Assembly (NCBI GenBank): GCA_937952975.1
Contig: CALFXX010000123.1
Coordinates: forward strand, 1 to 64,000
DNA length: 64,000 bases
DNA from: an uncultured Alcaligenaceae bacterium
GTDB taxonomy: Bacteria > Pseudomonadota > Gammaproteobacteria > Burkholderiales > Burkholderiaceae_B
Direction: 5' to 3'
Part shown: positions 60,467-64,000 of the stretch, in pieces
Numbering within the stretch: position 1 is the stretch's first letter
Layout: each line of letters begins with the position of its first letter
The notes under the pieces: model-generated
What the model saw: only the letters and a program-made list of their open reading frames with translations
Databases searched by the model: none
What the model was told of the DNA's origin: nothing
Program-made: the position numbers and the translations under genes

Positions 60467-61501
60467 ATGATGCATCAATTTTTTTTCAAAGTAGTAGGCG
60501 TTTTATTTTTGACTACTAGCTTTGTACAGGCTCAACAGACAGTATCCTTTGCAACAAACTGGAAAGCACAAGCCGCACACGGTGGCTTTTATCAGGCACT
60601 CGCTGATGGCACATATAAAGCGTACGGTTTAGAGGTAAAAATTATTCAAGGGGGGCCGCAGGTGAATAATCGCCCACTCTTGCCTGCTGGCCGTATTGAT
60701 TTTTTAATGACTGGTAATTTGTTGCACAGCTTTGATAATGTAAAGAACAAAGTGCCGGTGGTTGCCGTTGCTGCAATGTTTCAGAAAGATCCTCAGGCCT
60801 TGATGGCGCATCCAGGGCAAGGATACGAAACCTTTGCAACGTTAAAAAACTCCCCCATTGCCTATATCGCAAAGGATGGTCAGTTTACGTGGTGGCAGTG
60901 GTTGAAGGTCACACACGGTTTTAAAGACGAAGCGTTAAAGCCCTATAACTACAATTTGGGTCCGTTTTTATCGAATGTTAAGTCGATTCAACAGGGGTAT
61001 TCAGTCGCTGAGCCGATCTATATTAAAGAGCAAGGTAAGTTTGCGCCGGTTGTGCACCTGCTCGCAGACCATGGCTTCTCAACCTACAGTACGCTGATTG
61101 AAACCCGCGCGGATACCATTAAAAATAAGCCAGACATGGTGCAAAAGTTTGTTGATGCCTCGATCATTGGTTGGGTCAATTTTATGTACGGTGATCGCAA
61201 GGCGGCTACGGCACTCATGTTGAAAGATAATCCTGAGTTGTCGAGCGCCGAAGTCGAGGCGTCAGTTGCTTTGATGAAGCAGCAAGGTATTGTTGACTCG
61301 GGCGATGCAAGCTCGCGTGGTCTTGGCACGATGAACCCTGAACGCATTCAAGATTTTTACGCGCAAATGGTCAAGGCTGGGTTATACAAAGCCGGCGACG
61401 TTGATTTGACGCAAGTCGCCAACTTTCAATTCGTGAATAAAGAGCTTGGCGTTGCACTCGCTAAGAAGCTTCGCGAAAGCTCCTCTGCCTTAAAAGATTA
61501 G
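60467..61501 (+). CDS. NMT1/THI5-like ABC solute-binding protein
   Basis: A 344-residue periplasmic protein. The signal peptide ends at SFVQAQQ; VSFATNWKAQAAHGGFYQALADGTYKAYGLEV is the NMT1/THI5 opening, and QGGPQVNNRPLLPAGRIDFLMTGN the ligand hinge. Relatives bind thiamine pyrimidine precursors, riboflavin, nitrate, sulfonates or aromatic acids. The separate gene position (126 nt after the permease) suggests its own promoter or processing. AGGAAAC precedes the ATG. Confidence 0.9.
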   Translation: MMHQFFFKVVGVLFLTTSFVQAQQTVSFATNWKAQAAHGGFYQALADGTYKAYGLEVKIIQGGPQVNNRPLLPAGRIDFLMTGNLLHSFDNVKNKVPVVAVAAMFQKDPQALMAHPGQGYETFATLKNSPIAYIAKDGQFTWWQWLKVTHGFKDEALKPYNYNLGPFLSNVKSIQQGYSVAEPIYIKEQGKFAPVVHLLADHGFSTYSTLIETRADTIKNKPDMVQKFVDASIIGWVNFMYGDRKAATALMLKDNPELSSAEVEASVALMKQQGIVDSGDASSRGLGTMNPERIQDFYAQMVKAGLYKAGDVDLTQVANFQFVNKELGVALAKKLRESSSALKD

Positions 61502-61554
61502 GCCTGTTGCCAGACTGCGAGCACGGACGCGACAGGTACTAGAGCGCACCGAAC

Positions 61555-62556
61555 TCAATCGGGTGTCATCTTTGCGCTGATGATCACTTTTTTCCATTTA
61601 GCGGTTTCGCTTTTGATAAATGCAGCATAAGCCTCTGGAGTGCTGCCAACGACCTCTGTCGCCATTTCACTGATACGTTTGTTGACTTCAGGCATTGCGA
61701 GTACCGCTGCGACATCTTTCGATAACTGATCGACGATAGGTTTGGGCGTACCGGCTGGTGCCATGAAGCCAAACCAAGCAGTGATTTCAAAGTCTTTGAT
61801 TCCTTGCTCAATGACAGTAGGCACCTCGGGCTGGGCAGGCGACCTTGCATCACTCGTGATACCGATCACTCGGATTGCGTTTGAGCGAATATATGGAAGC
61901 AAGACTGGCGTGTTGTGAATGAGAACCTCAAACTGTCCGCCAAGGCCATCGGTGGTCATTTGAGCGCTTGACTTATAAGGGATGCTGGTCATTTTGATAT
62001 CAGCAACCAAGTTGAGTAATTCGCCCGTCAGATGTTGCGTGGTGCCAGGCCCTGGGGTGCCATAGCGCACTTTATTCGGATCCTTTTTTGCCAAAGCGAT
62101 GAGCTCTTGCATGTTGTTGACAGGCACTGAAGGGTGAACCGTAATGAAGTTAGGCGTCTTGGTGGCTAGGCTCACCGGGATCAAATCCTTTTCAACATCG
62201 TAGGGCATTTTGCCAGCCATCAAGGTTGGGTTGACTGCGGTGGGCCCGATCGTGTTGTATAAAAAGGTATAGCCATCAGGTGCAGCCTTGGCGACGCGAT
62301 CGGTGCCGATATTTCCGGCAGCGCCGACTACGTTTTCAATGACCACCGGTTGACTCCAGCGCTCAGAGAGCTTTTGACCAATGAGCCGAACTTGAGTGTC
62401 AGGAGCGCTACCCGGTGGGGCAGGCACAATCAACTTCACGGTCTTGTCTGGCCATTTTGGTTGAGCCTGAGCAGCTCCGCTAAAAATGAGGCTTGTTGCT
62501 AAGAGCGCAGCGCTCGTCGTTATGAATAGGCGTGTGAGCTGGAGTGGCAATTTCAT
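61555..62556 (-). CDS. TctC/Bug-family periplasmic solute-binding protein
   Basis: A 333-residue binding protein. The signal peptide ends at GAAQAQP; WPDKTVKLIVPAPPGSAPDTQVR has Ser-Ala-Pro in the usual GGxx loop while keeping Asp. The second loop is AAPDGYTFLYN. It is an orphan, 120 nt downstream of a CoA-transferase gene on the same strand and probably in one unit with it. Confidence 0.92.
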   Translation of the reverse strand: MKLPLQLTRLFITTSAALLATSLIFSGAAQAQPKWPDKTVKLIVPAPPGSAPDTQVRLIGQKLSERWSQPVVIENVVGAAGNIGTDRVAKAAPDGYTFLYNTIGPTAVNPTLMAGKMPYDVEKDLIPVSLATKTPNFITVHPSVPVNNMQELIALAKKDPNKVRYGTPGPGTTQHLTGELLNLVADIKMTSIPYKSSAQMTTDGLGGQFEVLIHNTPVLLPYIRSNAIRVIGITSDARSPAQPEVPTVIEQGIKDFEITAWFGFMAPAGTPKPIVDQLSKDVAAVLAMPEVNKRISEMATEVVGSTPEAYAAFIKSETAKWKKVIISAKMTPD

Positions 62557-62676
62557 TGATGTCTCGCTTGAAAGGCATTTGTTGTCAAACCTATCGTGGC
62601 CTGATCAACAGACATTTTAAACAGCTCGTGCTTGGGGCGGACTAATCGGTTACCCCTAGCCGTTTACTCTACTCGC

Positions 62677-63885
62677 TTAGCGAACAATGACGGAATTATG
62701 CTCACCCAGGCGAGGCGGGCGAACCCCTGCTGAGCCAGGTGTCTTTGATAATTTGATGGGCAGTCCCACACCTTGATAGTCATCTCGTTGAACAAACATG
62801 CTGCGGGCAGCCGTATGCGGTTGTTCAAAGGCTTCAGGGATCGTGTTGACTGGCCCCGCCGCCACACCAAGCGCCATGAGATCTTTGCAAAGCTCAGCTC
62901 GCGTAAACCCTTTGAGTGCGACTTCCATTTCATGTCGCAGCGCTTCGCGATTGGTCATGCGGCTCGTGTTGCTGTCAAACATTGGATTGCTCAGTAGGTC
63001 TTCGCGCTGGATGTGCTTGCAGAACTTTTTAAATTGGCCTTCGTTGACGATGCCTAAAAAAATTTGACCGTCGCCAACTTCAAACCGGTTGTAAGTTGGG
63101 ATATTGGGATGCGCACTACCTGTTAGGGCAGGGGTTTTGCCAGAGTTCATCCAGTTTGCCGCGTGTGGGATGAGTAAGCTTAGGGCAGAGTCGAACAGTG
63201 TGGCTTCGACACGTTGCCCTTGCCCAGTGCGAATACGCGCCCAGAGCGCCATCATGATTCCAGAAAACGCGTTGTAGCCCGTGACCTGATCGACCACCGG
63301 CACACCGATTCGAGTGGGGCCCGCTTGTGGATCGCCATTGATACTCATCAGGCCGCACATAGCCTGCAGAACCGCATCGTAGCCAGGCAAGTTCGCAAGA
63401 GGGCCCGTGTCGCCAAAACCCGAGATACTGCAGTAAATGAGTTGTGGAAAGGCCTTGGACAAATGCTCATCGTAGCCAAGTCCCCATTTTGCCATTGTGC
63501 CGGGGACAAAATTTTCGATTAAAACGTCAGCGTCAGCCAATAAGGCTTCGAGGATCGCGCGGTCGGCTGGCTTGGTGAGATCCAGACTGAGCCCAAGCTT
63601 GCCACGATTAATCGCTGAAAAATAAGCCGCTTGTCCGGGCTCAACAAAGGGCGGCCCAAGTAACCGCGTTTCATCGCCCTGGGGAGCTTCGACCTTGATG
63701 ACGTCGGCTCCGTGATCCGACAACATTTGTGCACACAACGGGCCCGCTAACACGCGCGAGAGATCAAGCACGCGTAGTCCGACCAACGAGCCCTGCTTGG
63801 CGCTCGTGTCGAGCCAGGCGGCACCCGTCAAAGGGCTTTGGCCCGAGTTGTCGAACGGTTGACCACTGTCTGAGGGCGCATGCAT
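62677..63885 (-). CDS. CaiB/BaiF (class III) CoA-transferase
   Basis: A ~402-residue CoA-transferase with a ~30-residue N-terminal extension before GSLVGLRVLDLSRVLAGPLCAQMLSDHGADVIKVE. The catalytic Asp170 lies in LPGYDAVLQAMCG, and NRGKLGLSLDLTKP is typical. The ATG at 63885 is preferred over a TTG at 63915, since GAGG lies 8 nt upstream. It begins 4 nt after the stop of a MaoC-like gene that enters from the right edge, so CoA activation and hydration are again paired here. Confidence 0.9.
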   Translation of the reverse strand: MHAPSDSGQPFDNSGQSPLTGAAWLDTSAKQGSLVGLRVLDLSRVLAGPLCAQMLSDHGADVIKVEAPQGDETRLLGPPFVEPGQAAYFSAINRGKLGLSLDLTKPADRAILEALLADADVLIENFVPGTMAKWGLGYDEHLSKAFPQLIYCSISGFGDTGPLANLPGYDAVLQAMCGLMSINGDPQAGPTRIGVPVVDQVTGYNAFSGIMMALWARIRTGQGQRVEATLFDSALSLLIPHAANWMNSGKTPALTGSAHPNIPTYNRFEVGDGQIFLGIVNEGQFKKFCKHIQREDLLSNPMFDSNTSRMTNREALRHEMEVALKGFTRAELCKDLMALGVAAGPVNTIPEAFEQPHTAARSMFVQRDDYQGVGLPIKLSKTPGSAGVRPPRLGEHNSVIVR

Positions 63886-63889
63886 GGAC

Positions 63890-64000
63890 TTAGCCTCGAG
63901 AGGGGAGCTGCACAATACACGAGCCTAAGACTGAGAGCTCATTATTTTGATTGTGCGCCTCTTGCGCAATAGCAACAAGGTGCCGATCACCTTCTTTATA
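63890..64000 (-). CDS. C-terminal end of a MaoC-like hotdog protein (partial at window edge)
   Basis: An open frame runs in from the right edge and gives 36 residues before a TAA stop. Its sequence ...HLVAIAQEAHNQNNELSV then LGSCIVQLPSRG matches the last two strands of MaoC-type dehydratases (NQNGE..V.G.AVV.LP pattern). It stops 4 nt before the CoA-transferase ATG, whose ribosome site lies inside this gene. The assignment rests on a short segment and on gene context. Confidence 0.65.
   Translation of the reverse strand, partial: YKEGDRHLVAIAQEAHNQNNELSVLGSCIVQLPSRG

Overview
The window looks like chromosomal DNA of a betaproteobacterium of the Burkholderiales, most likely Alcaligenaceae-like. 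This is inferred from the very large number of Bug/TctC-type periplasmic binding proteins, the porin-glnK-amtB nitrogen operon, and the rubrerythrin / Fe-S protein / DUF3501 cluster. There are no rRNA or tRNA genes, no prophage, no CRISPR array and no intact insertion sequence. The first 51 bases are Illumina adapter, so base 1 is an assembled contig end and not biology.

Layout. 52-2748 (minus): TPP enzyme, CoxG-like protein and a truncated TctC. 2882-3280: a cupin. 3399-8114 (minus): a complete branched-chain-amino-acid-type ABC importer (livK-livH-livMG fusion-livF). 8325-10278: a histone-deacetylase-like amidohydrolase and a 3-hydroxyacyl-CoA-dehydrogenase-like enzyme. 10446-13003: rubrerythrin, Fe-S oxidoreductase, DUF3501. 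13207-19044: TRAP permease genes (no binding protein), two tandem SDRs, a quinone-reductase-like MDR protein and a flavin-binding protein. 19108-21958 (minus): amidohydrolase, TctC, PEP-mutase-superfamily lyase. 22007-26453: alpha/beta hydrolase, TctC, OYE-family reductase, CoA-transferase.

The most striking segment is 38014 down to 26539 (minus), an apparent twelve-gene operon: two acyl-CoA dehydrogenases, a tiny zinc-type protein, a TctC, two half-size MaoC/FAS1-like hydratases, two class III CoA-transferases, a full tctC-tctB-tctA transporter and an FMN oxidoreductase. Each enzymatic step is encoded as an adjacent pair in which one member has lost, or seems to have lost, canonical catalytic residues. 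This suggests heteromeric enzymes in a beta-oxidation-like route for an imported carboxylic acid. It is flanked by tctC plus a fumarylacetoacetate-hydrolase-fold enzyme (38404-40350), a second tctB-tctA-tctC plus flavoprotein unit (44958-40442), and an HMG-CoA-lyase-like plus MmgE/PrpD pair (45254-47607) that could provide C-C cleavage.

From 47780 onward there is a dienelactone hydrolase, more orphan TctC genes, a carboxymuconolactone-decarboxylase-like protein and a FadH-type dienoyl-CoA reductase. The torF-like porin-glnK-amtB operon follows, with a well-formed sigma-54 promoter and two upstream NtrC-type palindromes. The window ends with a NitT/TauT-type ABC importer (ATPase, permease, binding protein), another TctC, a CoA-transferase and the C-terminal end of a MaoC-like protein running off the right edge.

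Overall this is a catabolic and uptake island: 12 TctC-type binding proteins (one truncated) against only two TctAB membrane pairs, and no recognisable DNA-binding transcription regulator. Substrates cannot be read from the sequence.
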